A stretch of DNA of 64,000 bases from an uncultured Dorea sp. (GTDB lineage: Bacteria > Bacillota > Clostridia > Lachnospirales > Lachnospiraceae), in contig CAPEBR010000003.1 of assembly GCA_948602995.1 (NCBI GenBank), positions 62,001-126,000 on the forward strand, given 5' to 3'. The position numbers and the translations under genes were made by a program. Below are positions 49,423 to 57,770 of this stretch, piece by piece (position 1 is the first letter of the stretch; every line of letters begins with the position of its first letter). A model generated the notes under the pieces. The model saw only the letters and a program-made list of their open reading frames with translations. It was not told the origin of the DNA and ran no database searches.

Positions 49423-50589
49423 ATGCTACAATTGAAAAGGATATTTAGTCTGATTCTTGTACTGGTGTTGTGTCTGGGCCTTTCGGTGCAGGTACAGGCA
49501 TCGGCGATAAAGAAAGCGAAGGAAAAGGATAAGGAGCTGAAAAATCAGAAAAATCAGACACAGGAGGAAAAGGAAGCTCTGACACAGCAGCTTAATGAGA
49601 TTGTGGATGATATGGAACAGACACAGAAGAGATTAAGCGCAAAGGAGCAGGAGATTAAGCAAAAGGAAGAAGAGCTTGTGAATGCGAAGATTGATGAGAA
49701 TAATCAGTATGAAAGCATGAAAAAGCGGATCGTATATATGTATGAAAATGGGAATACGGAATTCATTGAGATTCTGTGTAATTCAAAAGACATAGGGGAG
49801 TTTTTGAATAAGGCAGAATATATTTCCCGCATTTCTGAGTACGACCGGGCACAGCTCGTGACATTCCAGAACGTGGTAGCGGAAGTAAAGAAGCAGGAGG
49901 AGGCGCTTCAGACGGAGTATACGGAGCTGACAGGTCTCAGGGAGGAGCTTGGCGTGAAGCAGGCCTCTGTTGAGAAGCTTCTGGCAGATACGAATACAAA
50001 GCTTGAGGAGCTGGAACAGAAGATCGGGGCGAATGCAGCCCGTCTGGATAAGCTGCTCAAGGAGGCGGCAGAGGCAGCGGCAAGAAAGAAGGCAGCAGAG
50101 GAAGCGGCAGCAAAGGCGGCCGCCCAGGCAGCAGCGGCGGCTGCACAGCAGGCGGACGGAGGCGGGGGAGCGGGCGTTCAGGCAGCCGGTCCTCCGGTAG
50201 TCAGCGGAGGAGGGCAGTTTACGAATCCGTGTCCGGGAGCATCGTATATAAGCAGTGAGTTTGGCGAATACCGGGATCCCAGTGATCCGTCCCACAAGGG
50301 AATGGATTTTGCCGCAGGGACGGGCGTGCCAACCTATGCGGCGGCAGACGGAACGGTTGTAATCGCGAACTACAGTGACAGTGCGGGAAACTGGGTGGTT
50401 ATTAATCATGGAAACGGTTTATCCACAAAATATATGCACCATTCTGCCCTCACCGTAAGTGCAGGACAACGTGTGACCAAAGGACAGCAGATTGGTCTGG
50501 TTGGTTCAACCGGCTGGTCTACAGGCCCGCATCTGCACTTCCAGGTGGAGGTCAATGGAATGGCTGTAAATCCGAGAAATTATCTGTAA
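49423..50589 (+). CDS. M23-family peptidoglycan endopeptidase with coiled coil
   Basis: The 388-residue secreted protein has a signal peptide (RIFSLILVLVLCLGLSVQVQA), a long coiled coil of residues 26-210 rich in Lys/Glu/Gln, a low-complexity Ala-rich segment followed by Gly, and a C-terminal LytM/M23 domain. Metal ligands are in SHKGMDFAAG (HxxxD) and HLHFQVEV. The coiled coil plus M23 layout is that of EnvC/PcsB-type proteins controlled by FtsEX. Its place right after ftsX supports that. It would cut peptide cross-links in septal or side-wall peptidoglycan. Confidence 0.94.
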   Translation: MLQLKRIFSLILVLVLCLGLSVQVQASAIKKAKEKDKELKNQKNQTQEEKEALTQQLNEIVDDMEQTQKRLSAKEQEIKQKEEELVNAKIDENNQYESMKKRIVYMYENGNTEFIEILCNSKDIGEFLNKAEYISRISEYDRAQLVTFQNVVAEVKKQEEALQTEYTELTGLREELGVKQASVEKLLADTNTKLEELEQKIGANAARLDKLLKEAAEAAARKKAAEEAAAKAAAQAAAAAAQQADGGGGAGVQAAGPPVVSGGGQFTNPCPGASYISSEFGEYRDPSDPSHKGMDFAAGTGVPTYAAADGTVVIANYSDSAGNWVVINHGNGLSTKYMHHSALTVSAGQRVTKGQQIGLVGSTGWSTGPHLHFQVEVNGMAVNPRNYL

Positions 50590-50601
50590 GGAGAGTTGTA
50601 A

Positions 50602-51780
50602 ATGAAATTTTTAAAAGGGGCGCTTTGCGGCGCCCTTGCTATGTTGTTAATAACGGGAGTTGCATCCTGCAATGTGAATCTGAAAAACGGCGGGAAAGAG
50701 ACGCAGGCACTTGGCAGTGAGACAGAGAAAAAATTAAAGGTACTGGAAGAACTCATTGAGCAGAGCTATCTGGGAGAGGTGGATGAGAAGGAATTGCAGT
50801 CAGGGATCTACGAGGGCTATATCAGCGGACTTGAGGATCCTTATTCCGTATATTATGATGAAAAGGCAACAAAGAGCCTTATGGAATCCACATCCGGCGA
50901 ATATGACGGAGTGGGAGCTGTTATGACTCAGAACAGAGAGACAGGAATTATTACATTCTCTCAGGTTTATGAGAATTCTCCGGCAGAAAAGGCGGGAATT
51001 AAAGACGGAGATATTCTGTATAAGGTGGAGGGAAAGGACATATCCGGCAGAGATCTGGCAGAGGTGGTAGGTGATATCAAGGGTGAACGGGGAACCGAAG
51101 TCAGCCTTACCGTGCTTCGGGGAAATGACGCTAAGGAGATGACATTTACCGCTGTCCGGGAGACTATCGAATATCCTACAGTAAGCTCAAAGATGCTTGA
51201 GGACAATCTGGGCTATCTGAGAATCCTGGAGTTTGATGACGTAACCTATGAACAGTATAAAGATGCCTTTAAGGAGTTGGAAGGGCAGGGAATGCAGGGC
51301 CTGATCGTGGACTTAAGGAGCAATCCCGGAGGAGGTCTTGGGACCGTATGCGATATACTGGACGAGATCCTTCCCGGGGGACTGATCGTCTATATGGAGG
51401 ATAAGTCCGGGAAAAAGCAGGAAGCCACCTCTGATGAGGAGCATAAGCTGGAGATTCCCCTGACTGTTCTGGTGAATGAATACAGTGCAAGTGCCTCCGA
51501 GATTTTCGCAGGGGCAATCCAGGACTATGGGCTGGGGAAAATTGTGGGAAAGAAGACTTATGGAAAAGGTGTGGTACAGCAGATTTTTGATCTTAAGGAC
51601 GGCACCTGTGTAAAGCTTACGATTTCTGAATATTTTACACCAAAGGGAAGAAGCATTAATGAAAAGGGAATTGTCCCGGATGTGGAAGTGGCGTATGAGG
51701 CGGATGAGAAGAATCCAGAGGCAGATAACCAGCTTGATAAGGCGGTTGAAGTATTAAAGGAAGAACTCGGAAGATCCTGA
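50602..51780 (+). CDS. C-terminal processing peptidase (S41 family)
   Basis: The 392-residue protein has an N-terminal membrane signal (GALCGALAMLLITGVASC) with a possible lipobox VASC, a PDZ domain around VYENSPAEKAGIKDGDILYKVEG, and the S41 protease core. The catalytic Ser lies in NEYSASASEIFAGAI, and the catalytic Lys in GKKTYGKGVVQ. Ctp proteases trim external proteins, including cell-wall hydrolases; a role in turnover of the preceding M23 enzyme is a reasonable guess. The ftsE-ftsX-M23-Ctp order is common in clostridia. Confidence 0.94.
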   Translation: MKFLKGALCGALAMLLITGVASCNVNLKNGGKETQALGSETEKKLKVLEELIEQSYLGEVDEKELQSGIYEGYISGLEDPYSVYYDEKATKSLMESTSGEYDGVGAVMTQNRETGIITFSQVYENSPAEKAGIKDGDILYKVEGKDISGRDLAEVVGDIKGERGTEVSLTVLRGNDAKEMTFTAVRETIEYPTVSSKMLEDNLGYLRILEFDDVTYEQYKDAFKELEGQGMQGLIVDLRSNPGGGLGTVCDILDEILPGGLIVYMEDKSGKKQEATSDEEHKLEIPLTVLVNEYSASASEIFAGAIQDYGLGKIVGKKTYGKGVVQQIFDLKDGTCVKLTISEYFTPKGRSINEKGIVPDVEVAYEADEKNPEADNQLDKAVEVLKEELGRS

Positions 51781-51800
51781 GAGTGGTGGAAGGAGGAAGA

Positions 51801-53090
51801 ATGAGGATACTAATAAAGAATGGATGTGTAGTGGATCCGCTGACAAGGACGGAAGGGAACTACGATGTTCTGGTGGAGGGAAAAAGGATTAAGAAGGTCG
51901 CAGAGAAGATCAGGGAACAGGCCGACCAGATCATAGAGGCCGGCGGTTGTTATGTCATGCCGGGATTTATTGATCTTCATGTACATTTCCGGGATCCGGG
52001 ACTGGAGTATAAGGAAACGCTGGAGACTGGCGGAAGGGCGGCTGTAAAGGGAGGCGTAACGACTGTATGTGCCATGCCTAATACAAGGCCGGTTATTGAC
52101 ACGGCAAAGAAAGTGGCAGAGGTTCATGAAAGGCAGAAAAGAGAGTCTCTTACAAATGTGATTCAGCTTGGAGCCGTAACAGAAGGCCAGAAGGGAGAGA
52201 CACTGTCAGATATCCGCGGTATGGCGGCAGAGGGATGCTGTGCGGTAAGTGAGGACGGAAAGTCTGTGATGAATGCATCGCTCTATAGACAGGGCATGAA
52301 GCTTGCGAAGGAATGCGGGCTTTCTGTCTTTGCCCATTGTGAGGATATCACGATGGTAGAAGGTGGCGTCATGAACGCAGATGGGAATGCAGAGCGCCTC
52401 GGACTTCCAGGGATTACCAATTCGGTGGAGGATGTGATTGCAGCGAGAGATATTCTGCTTGCAAAGGAAACAGGCGTCAGACTTCATCTGTGTCATTGCT
52501 CCACTGCAGACAGTGTAAAAATGGTAAGGCTTGCAAAGGAGGAAGGGCTCCCTGTTACCGGGGAGGTATGCCCCCATCATTTTATACTAACATCAGATGA
52601 CATCCCCTCAGACAACGGAAATTATAAGATGAATCCGCCGCTGCGGGGGAAGGAGGATGTAGAGGCGCTGAGACAGGGCTTAAGGGATGGGACAATGGAT
52701 GTCATTGCAACCGACCACGCACCTCACGCAGAGGAAGAAAAGAATAAATCAATGGCAGAGGCGGCATTCGGGATTGTAGGCATTGAGACGTCGGCAGCAC
52801 TTACCTATACAGCTCTCGTAGAGACAGGAGTCTTAACGATTATGGAGATGGCAGAGAAGATGAGCAGCAATCCTGCAAAGATTCTCGGACTGTCAGACAG
52901 AGGCTCCGTGTCAGAAGGAAAGACCGCAGATCTTGTGATCTTTGACCCGGGAAAGAAATACCGGATTGATAAAAGAACTTTTGTGTCAAAAGGAAAGAAT
53001 ACCCCTTTTGACGGATATGAGGTGTCGGGAGAGGTTGCGTATACACTGGTAGACGGAAGAGTTGTATATCCGTTTGTGGAAGAAAGATAG
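51801..53090 (+). CDS. pyrC: Dihydroorotase
   Basis: The 429-residue amidohydrolase has the metal motif GFIDLHVHFRDPG near residue 55, an internal FAHCED, the LHLCHCSTADS segment, GEVCPHHF and the C-terminal VIATDHAPH. It closes carbamoyl-aspartate to dihydroorotate in UMP synthesis. ATG 51801 lies 6 nt after AAGGAGG. The length is normal for the class I (PyrC-type) enzyme. It is the first gene of a pyrC-pyrF-pyrK-pyrD run; pyrE is not in the segment. Confidence 0.97.
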   Translation: MRILIKNGCVVDPLTRTEGNYDVLVEGKRIKKVAEKIREQADQIIEAGGCYVMPGFIDLHVHFRDPGLEYKETLETGGRAAVKGGVTTVCAMPNTRPVIDTAKKVAEVHERQKRESLTNVIQLGAVTEGQKGETLSDIRGMAAEGCCAVSEDGKSVMNASLYRQGMKLAKECGLSVFAHCEDITMVEGGVMNADGNAERLGLPGITNSVEDVIAARDILLAKETGVRLHLCHCSTADSVKMVRLAKEEGLPVTGEVCPHHFILTSDDIPSDNGNYKMNPPLRGKEDVEALRQGLRDGTMDVIATDHAPHAEEEKNKSMAEAAFGIVGIETSAALTYTALVETGVLTIMEMAEKMSSNPAKILGLSDRGSVSEGKTADLVIFDPGKKYRIDKRTFVSKGKNTPFDGYEVSGEVAYTLVDGRVVYPFVEER

Positions 53091-53114
53091 AAGAGTGAAG
53101 AAAGGATAGAAGAG

Positions 53115-54041
53115 ATGATTAACCAGTTAGTGGAAAAGATTAAGCAGACAGGTGCACCGGTTGTGGCAGGGTTAGATCCAATGCTGGATTATATTCCAAA
53201 GCAGGTGCAGGAGAAGGCATTTGAGGAATTTGGGGAGACGCTGGAAGGGGCAGCGGAGGCTGTATGGCAGTTTAATAAGGAGATCGTGGACAAGATCTGG
53301 GATCTGATTCCTGCTGTAAAGCCCCAGATTGCCATGTATGAGCAGTTCGGACTGCCTGGTCTTGCTGCATTTAAGAAGACAGTTGACTACTGCAAAGAAA
53401 AAGGCCTGATCGTCATCGGCGATATTAAGCGCGGAGATATTGGCTCTACCTCTGCTGCCTATGCCGCAGGCCATATCGGAAGGGTTCAGGTGGGAAGCAG
53501 AAGTTTTGCTCCCTTTGATGAAGACTTTATTACCGTGAATCCATATCTTGGCTCAGACGGGGTGAACCCTTTCCTTAAGGTATGCAGGGAAGAAAAAAAG
53601 GGAATGTTTATTCTTGTGAAGACATCCAACCCGTCAAGCGGGGAATTCCAGGACAGGCTTATAGATGGACGGCCGCTCTATGAGCTGGTGGGAGAAAGGG
53701 TTGCTGCATGGGGAGAGGAAGCCATGGGCGATACATACAGCTATGTGGGCGCAGTCGTGGGGGCAACCTATCCAGAGATGGGAAAGACCCTGAGGAAGAT
53801 TATGCCGAAGGCCTTTATTCTAGTGCCCGGGTATGGCGCCCAGGGCGGGAAAGGAAAGGATCTGGTTCCTTTCTTCCATGAGGACGGACTGGGTGCAATC
53901 GTGAATTCTTCCCGGGGAATCATTGCTGCATACAGACAGGAAAAATATGCGGACTTCGGTGCAGAACAGTTTGGGGCTGCAGCCAGGGCTGCAGCCACGG
54001 ATATGATCCAGGATATCAGGGGAGCGCTCGGAAATCGTTAA
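53115..54041 (+). CDS. pyrF: Orotidine 5'-phosphate decarboxylase (long form)
   Basis: The 308-residue protein has the catalytic GDIKRGDIGSTSAAYA near residue 103, AGLDPMLDYIP at the N-terminus, and the phosphate-binding LVPGYGAQGGKG. It belongs to the longer type-2 PyrF group and decarboxylates OMP to UMP. It follows pyrC after 24 bases. A small hairpin (GGCAGCA/TGCTGCC) lies between it and pyrK. Confidence 0.97.
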   Translation: MINQLVEKIKQTGAPVVAGLDPMLDYIPKQVQEKAFEEFGETLEGAAEAVWQFNKEIVDKIWDLIPAVKPQIAMYEQFGLPGLAAFKKTVDYCKEKGLIVIGDIKRGDIGSTSAAYAAGHIGRVQVGSRSFAPFDEDFITVNPYLGSDGVNPFLKVCREEKKGMFILVKTSNPSSGEFQDRLIDGRPLYELVGERVAAWGEEAMGDTYSYVGAVVGATYPEMGKTLRKIMPKAFILVPGYGAQGGKGKDLVPFFHEDGLGAIVNSSRGIIAAYRQEKYADFGAEQFGAAARAAATDMIQDIRGALGNR

Positions 54042-54113
54042 AGGTTTGCCTTCATAAAGAGATCAGATGGTTCAGGCAGCAACGTTTCAGAATGCTGCCG
54101 GTCAGGAGAGAAA

Positions 54114-54908
54114 ATGACAGACAAAAAGAAAAAGAAAGAAATGGTAACAGTTGTCACACAGGAATGCCTTGCAGACGGCATTTTCAGCATGTGGATACAG
54201 ACAGAAGCTGCAAAGGAGGCAAGGCCTGGACAGTTCATATCCATGTATACGAATGACGGAAGCAGGCTGCTTCCCCGGCCCATCAGCATTTGTGAGATCA
54301 ATCGTGAAAAGGGGCAGCTGCGGGTGGTGTACCGTGTGACAGGAGAGGGAACGGGGACAGAGCAGTTTTCAAGGATGAAGGCCGGAGACAGTCTCCCCAT
54401 CATTGCCCCGCTGGGAAATGGATTTCCATATGAAAAGGCAGAAGGAAAACAGGTATTTCTTATGGGAGGAGGAATTGGCGTACCGCCCATCCTGGAGCTT
54501 GCAAAGCAGATGAAGTGCAGGAAGAAGCAGGTGATTGCCGGATACCGTGATTCACAGACATTCTTAAGAGAAGAGTTTGAAAGGAACGCAGAGGTCTATG
54601 TCTCAACAGAGGATGGAAGTGTGGGAACAAAGGGGAATGTAATGGATGCGGTACGTGAGAATTCTCTTCAGGCAGATATGATTTTTGCCTGTGGGCCTTC
54701 TCCGATGCTCCGTGCAATCAAAGAATATGCCAGGGAAAATAACATAGTATGCTATATATCTTTGGAGGAGCGCATGGCATGCGGGATCGGAGCATGTCTG
54801 GGATGTGTGTGCCAGTCTGTGGAGAGGGATTCCCACAGTAATGTACACAATAAGAGAATCTGTAAGGACGGGCCGGTATTCTTGTCTACGGAGGTGGAGA
54901 TCGGATGA
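54114..54908 (+). CDS. pyrK: Dihydroorotate dehydrogenase electron-transfer subunit
   Basis: The 264-residue protein has the FAD-binding RPISICEI segment, a nucleotide-binding MGGGIGVPPILELAKQM near residue 120, and the 2Fe-2S cluster cysteines in MACGIGACLGCVC with a further Cys in RICKDGP. It passes electrons from PyrD to NAD. It overlaps pyrD by 4 bases, as usual for the PyrDB-PyrK heterotetramer. Confidence 0.97.
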   Translation: MTDKKKKKEMVTVVTQECLADGIFSMWIQTEAAKEARPGQFISMYTNDGSRLLPRPISICEINREKGQLRVVYRVTGEGTGTEQFSRMKAGDSLPIIAPLGNGFPYEKAEGKQVFLMGGGIGVPPILELAKQMKCRKKQVIAGYRDSQTFLREEFERNAEVYVSTEDGSVGTKGNVMDAVRENSLQADMIFACGPSPMLRAIKEYARENNIVCYISLEERMACGIGACLGCVCQSVERDSHSNVHNKRICKDGPVFLSTEVEIG

Positions 54909-55813
54909 GTGTAGATATGCGTGTAAATATAGCAGGAGTAGAGTGGAAAAATCCGGTTACAGTTGCGTCAGGAACATTTGGCTCCGGTGCAGAATTTGCA
55001 GAGTTTGTAGACCTGAATAAGCTGGGTGCAGTTACTACAAAAGGAGTGGCAAATGTTCCGTGGCCCGGGAATCCGACTCCAAGAATTGCAGAGACTTATG
55101 GGGGTATGATGAATGCAGTAGGACTTCAGAATCCAGGAATCGAACTGCTTTGTAAAAGAGATATACCTTTTTTGAGACAGTATGACACAAGGATTATTGT
55201 GAACGTCTGCGGCAGGTCAGAGGAGGATTACTGTGAGGTCGTGGAGCGGCTTTCAGAGGAAGAGGTGGATCTTCTGGAGATTAATATCTCCTGCCCGAAT
55301 GTAAAGGAGGGTGGTATCGCCTTTGGCCAGGATCCGAAGGCGGCAGAGAGAATTACGAGGGCAGTCAAACGATATGCCAGACAGCCTGTCATCATGAAAC
55401 TTAGCCCGAATGTAACCTCTGTTCCCGATATGGCCAGAGCTGTAGAAGCAGGCGGCGCAGATGCGGTTTCGCTGATTAATACACTGACAGGTATGAAGAT
55501 TGACATCCACAGAAGAGCCTTTGTCCTGGCAAATAAGACCGGAGGTGTATCAGGTCCGGCGATTCATCCCATTGCAGTGCGGATGGTCTACGAGGCAGCC
55601 CATGCAGTCCGGGTTCCGGTGATCGGTATGGGAGGTATAGCAAGCGGGGCAGATGCCATTGAGATGATACTTGCCGGGGCAAGTGCTGTATCCATCGGAA
55701 CTGCAAATTTCCATGATCCTTCCATATCTGGAAAAATTGTGGGAGAAATTGAAAGCTATATGGAGAGATATGGATTTTCTGCTGTGGCTGATATGGTAGG
55801 AATTGTAGAATAG
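54905..55813 (+). CDS. pyrD: Dihydroorotate dehydrogenase, catalytic subunit (class 1B)
   Basis: The 302-residue FMN enzyme has NPVTVASGTFGSG at the N-terminus, GLQNPG, the catalytic-loop region EINISCPNVKEGG with the class 1B Cys, LSPNVT, and the FMN-phosphate-binding VIGMGGIASGADAIEMI. It oxidises dihydroorotate to orotate and depends on PyrK for NAD reduction. It is the last gene of the operon; a terminator follows 40 bases on. Confidence 0.97.
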   Translation: MSVDMRVNIAGVEWKNPVTVASGTFGSGAEFAEFVDLNKLGAVTTKGVANVPWPGNPTPRIAETYGGMMNAVGLQNPGIELLCKRDIPFLRQYDTRIIVNVCGRSEEDYCEVVERLSEEEVDLLEINISCPNVKEGGIAFGQDPKAAERITRAVKRYARQPVIMKLSPNVTSVPDMARAVEAGGADAVSLINTLTGMKIDIHRRAFVLANKTGGVSGPAIHPIAVRMVYEAAHAVRVPVIGMGGIASGADAIEMILAGASAVSIGTANFHDPSISGKIVGEIESYMERYGFSAVADMVGIVE

Positions 55814-55851
55814 ACGTCACTACCTGGCAGTTACGAATAGAAAACAATTTT

Positions 55852-55881
55852 AGCCGGATGCTGTGCAGCATCCGGCTTTTT
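55852..55881 (+). terminator. Rho-independent terminator of the pyrimidine operon
   Basis: The 12-bp perfect stem AGCCGGATGCTG / CAGCATCCGGCT has a 2-nt loop and is followed by TTTTTG. The T-run is on the plus strand only, so it serves pyrD, not paaK. Confidence 0.88.
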
Positions 55882-55890
55882 GTGAGCGGC

Positions 55891-57195
55891 TTACTCATAT
55901 CTTTCATCAATGACTCTTTTGGACTTCTTTTCGCTTCTCGGGAGAAGGCCGAGTTCAACCACTTTGACAAGTGGAGTAAATCCGATCCGGCTCTTTATGG
56001 TTCCGGCAATGCGTCTGCCCAGGTCAAGGAAATCAACGCTTCCGTTTGTCTCCACATAGAGACGCATGGTATCTCTGCCGTTCAGATGTGAGATACGGAT
56101 CTGGTATTCACTGGATGCTTCCGGGAATTCCCGCAAAATCTCTTCGATCTGGCTCGGGAAGACATTAACGCCCTTAATTTTTATCATGTCATCTGTTCTG
56201 CCCATAATCATATCCAGGCGTGGAAATCTGCTGCCGCACGGGCATTCTCCCGGAACAATGCGTGACAGGTCGTGGGTGCGGTAACGGATGAGAGGCGCCC
56301 CCTCCTTTACCAGGGTAGTGATAACAATCTCGCCCATTTCCCCGTCAGGAACCGGCTTTAAAGTTACCGGGTCAATGACTTCAATGTAAAGGTAATCATC
56401 CCAGTAGTGCATGCCAGTGTCATATTTGCAGTTGATGCCAATACCCGGACCATAGATTTCCGTTAATCCGTAAATGTCGTAAAGTTCAATGCCAAGCTCG
56501 TTTTTAATACGCTGGCGCATCTTTTCGCCCCAGCGTTCGGAGCCGATTACGCCCTTCTTTAGATGGATTTTATCCCCGATTCCTCTTTTTTCGATTTCCT
56601 CTGTGAGAAGCAGGGCATAGGAGGAGGTTGCACAGATGACAGTGCTCTTCATGTCCATCATCATCTGAAGCTGCTTATCCGTATTGCCGGGACCCATTGG
56701 GATTACCATGGCGCCGAGCTTTTCAGCGCCATTCTGGAAGCCGATGCCTGCGGTCCACAGGCCATATCCGGGAGTAATCTGAATACGGTCCATATTTGTA
56801 ATGCCGGCTGTCTCGTAACAGCGGGCAAACATAATTGCCCAGTCGTCTACATCCTTCGCAGTATAAGGAATGATAACCGGGAGCCCGGTGGTTCCGGAGG
56901 AGGAATGAATCCGTACGATTTCATCCTCTGGAGCAGTCATAAGCCCAAGGGGATAGGCTTCCCGTAAGTCGTTTTTCTCAGAAAAAGGAAGACCTTTAAA
57001 GTCCTCTGGCGTCTGGATGTGGGAAATTCCCGCATCGCTAAGCTTCTTGCCGTAAAAGCTTCCGGCATTTTTAAGCGCCTCAATTTGTCTGTTAACCTGG
57101 GTAATCTGTAAGTCTGAAATCTGCATGTCTTTTTTGTACGTAACGGTCAAGGAGACGTTCAGTACCTTTTTAGTTACGTGTGTCCTTTCTTTCAA
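55891..57195 (-). CDS. paaK: Phenylacetate-CoA ligase
   Basis: The 434-residue adenylating enzyme has the P-loop IHSSSGTTGLPVIIPYT near residue 95, GxYGLTEIYGPGI, the RYRTHDLSRIVPGECPCG region and the C-terminal DDMIKIKGVNVFPSQIEE. It would make phenylacetyl- or another aryl-acetyl-CoA from acid, ATP and CoA. It overlaps the iorB gene by 4 bases, and IorAB makes arylacetyl-CoA from arylpyruvates, so together they link aromatic amino-acid fermentation to arylacetic acids, with ATP possibly regained by running PaaK in reverse. That direction is inferred. Confidence 0.93.
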   Translation of the reverse strand: MKERTHVTKKVLNVSLTVTYKKDMQISDLQITQVNRQIEALKNAGSFYGKKLSDAGISHIQTPEDFKGLPFSEKNDLREAYPLGLMTAPEDEIVRIHSSSGTTGLPVIIPYTAKDVDDWAIMFARCYETAGITNMDRIQITPGYGLWTAGIGFQNGAEKLGAMVIPMGPGNTDKQLQMMMDMKSTVICATSSYALLLTEEIEKRGIGDKIHLKKGVIGSERWGEKMRQRIKNELGIELYDIYGLTEIYGPGIGINCKYDTGMHYWDDYLYIEVIDPVTLKPVPDGEMGEIVITTLVKEGAPLIRYRTHDLSRIVPGECPCGSRFPRLDMIMGRTDDMIKIKGVNVFPSQIEEILREFPEASSEYQIRISHLNGRDTMRLYVETNGSVDFLDLGRRIAGTIKSRIGFTPLVKVVELGLLPRSEKKSKRVIDERYE

Positions 57196-57770
57196 TAGTT
57201 ATGGGTATATTCCAGCGCCCGGAAATTTATTTTGTGATATTTTTCGGGAACACGTTCTTTAATGACTTCTTTTATCTCTGCATCGGTAAGTCCCAGTGCA
57301 CCGCTGTGGATTGCGGCTCCTAACAGGAGCATATTAAGCACCCTGGAAGAGCCCAGTTTCCGGCAGGCTTCATCTGTGTCAATTACAAGAAGATACTCCG
57401 TCCGGGTCTTTAAATATCTAACCATCTCGCCGCTCTGATAGGGAGTGCCGGAAAGCGCGGCAGTTACAGGCATAATCCCGCGGCTGCTGACGATTACCTG
57501 ACCGCCGTCCTTTAAATATGGGAGCATCCGCACCGCCTCCCCGGGCTCAAAGCCAAGGATGACATCTGCAGTGCCTTCTGCAATCATAGGAGAATGAAGT
57601 CCCTCCCCGATTCGGATATGACTGAATACACTTCCTCCCCTCTGTGCCATGCCAATGGTTTCGGCGCTCATGACAGGGAGCTCTTTTTTCATGGCTGCCG
57701 CAGCGATTAATTTGGAAGCAAGGACAGTACCCTGCCCTCCAACTCCGCATAATATAATATTTTTATTCAT
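57192..57770 (-). CDS. iorB: Indolepyruvate:ferredoxin oxidoreductase beta subunit
   Basis: The 192-residue protein starts MNKNIILCGVGGQGTVLASK, the gamma-type domain start of 2-oxoacid:ferredoxin oxidoreductases, and has AETIGMAQRGGSVFSHIRIG. The ATG at 57770 has GGAGGT upstream and overlaps the iorA end by 8 bases. A longer frame to 58067 exists but only shadows iorA. With IorA it oxidatively decarboxylates indolepyruvate and related arylpyruvates to the CoA thioester and reduced ferredoxin. Confidence 0.94.
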   Translation of the reverse strand: MNKNIILCGVGGQGTVLASKLIAAAAMKKELPVMSAETIGMAQRGGSVFSHIRIGEGLHSPMIAEGTADVILGFEPGEAVRMLPYLKDGGQVIVSSRGIMPVTAALSGTPYQSGEMVRYLKTRTEYLLVIDTDEACRKLGSSRVLNMLLLGAAIHSGALGLTDAEIKEVIKERVPEKYHKINFRALEYTHNY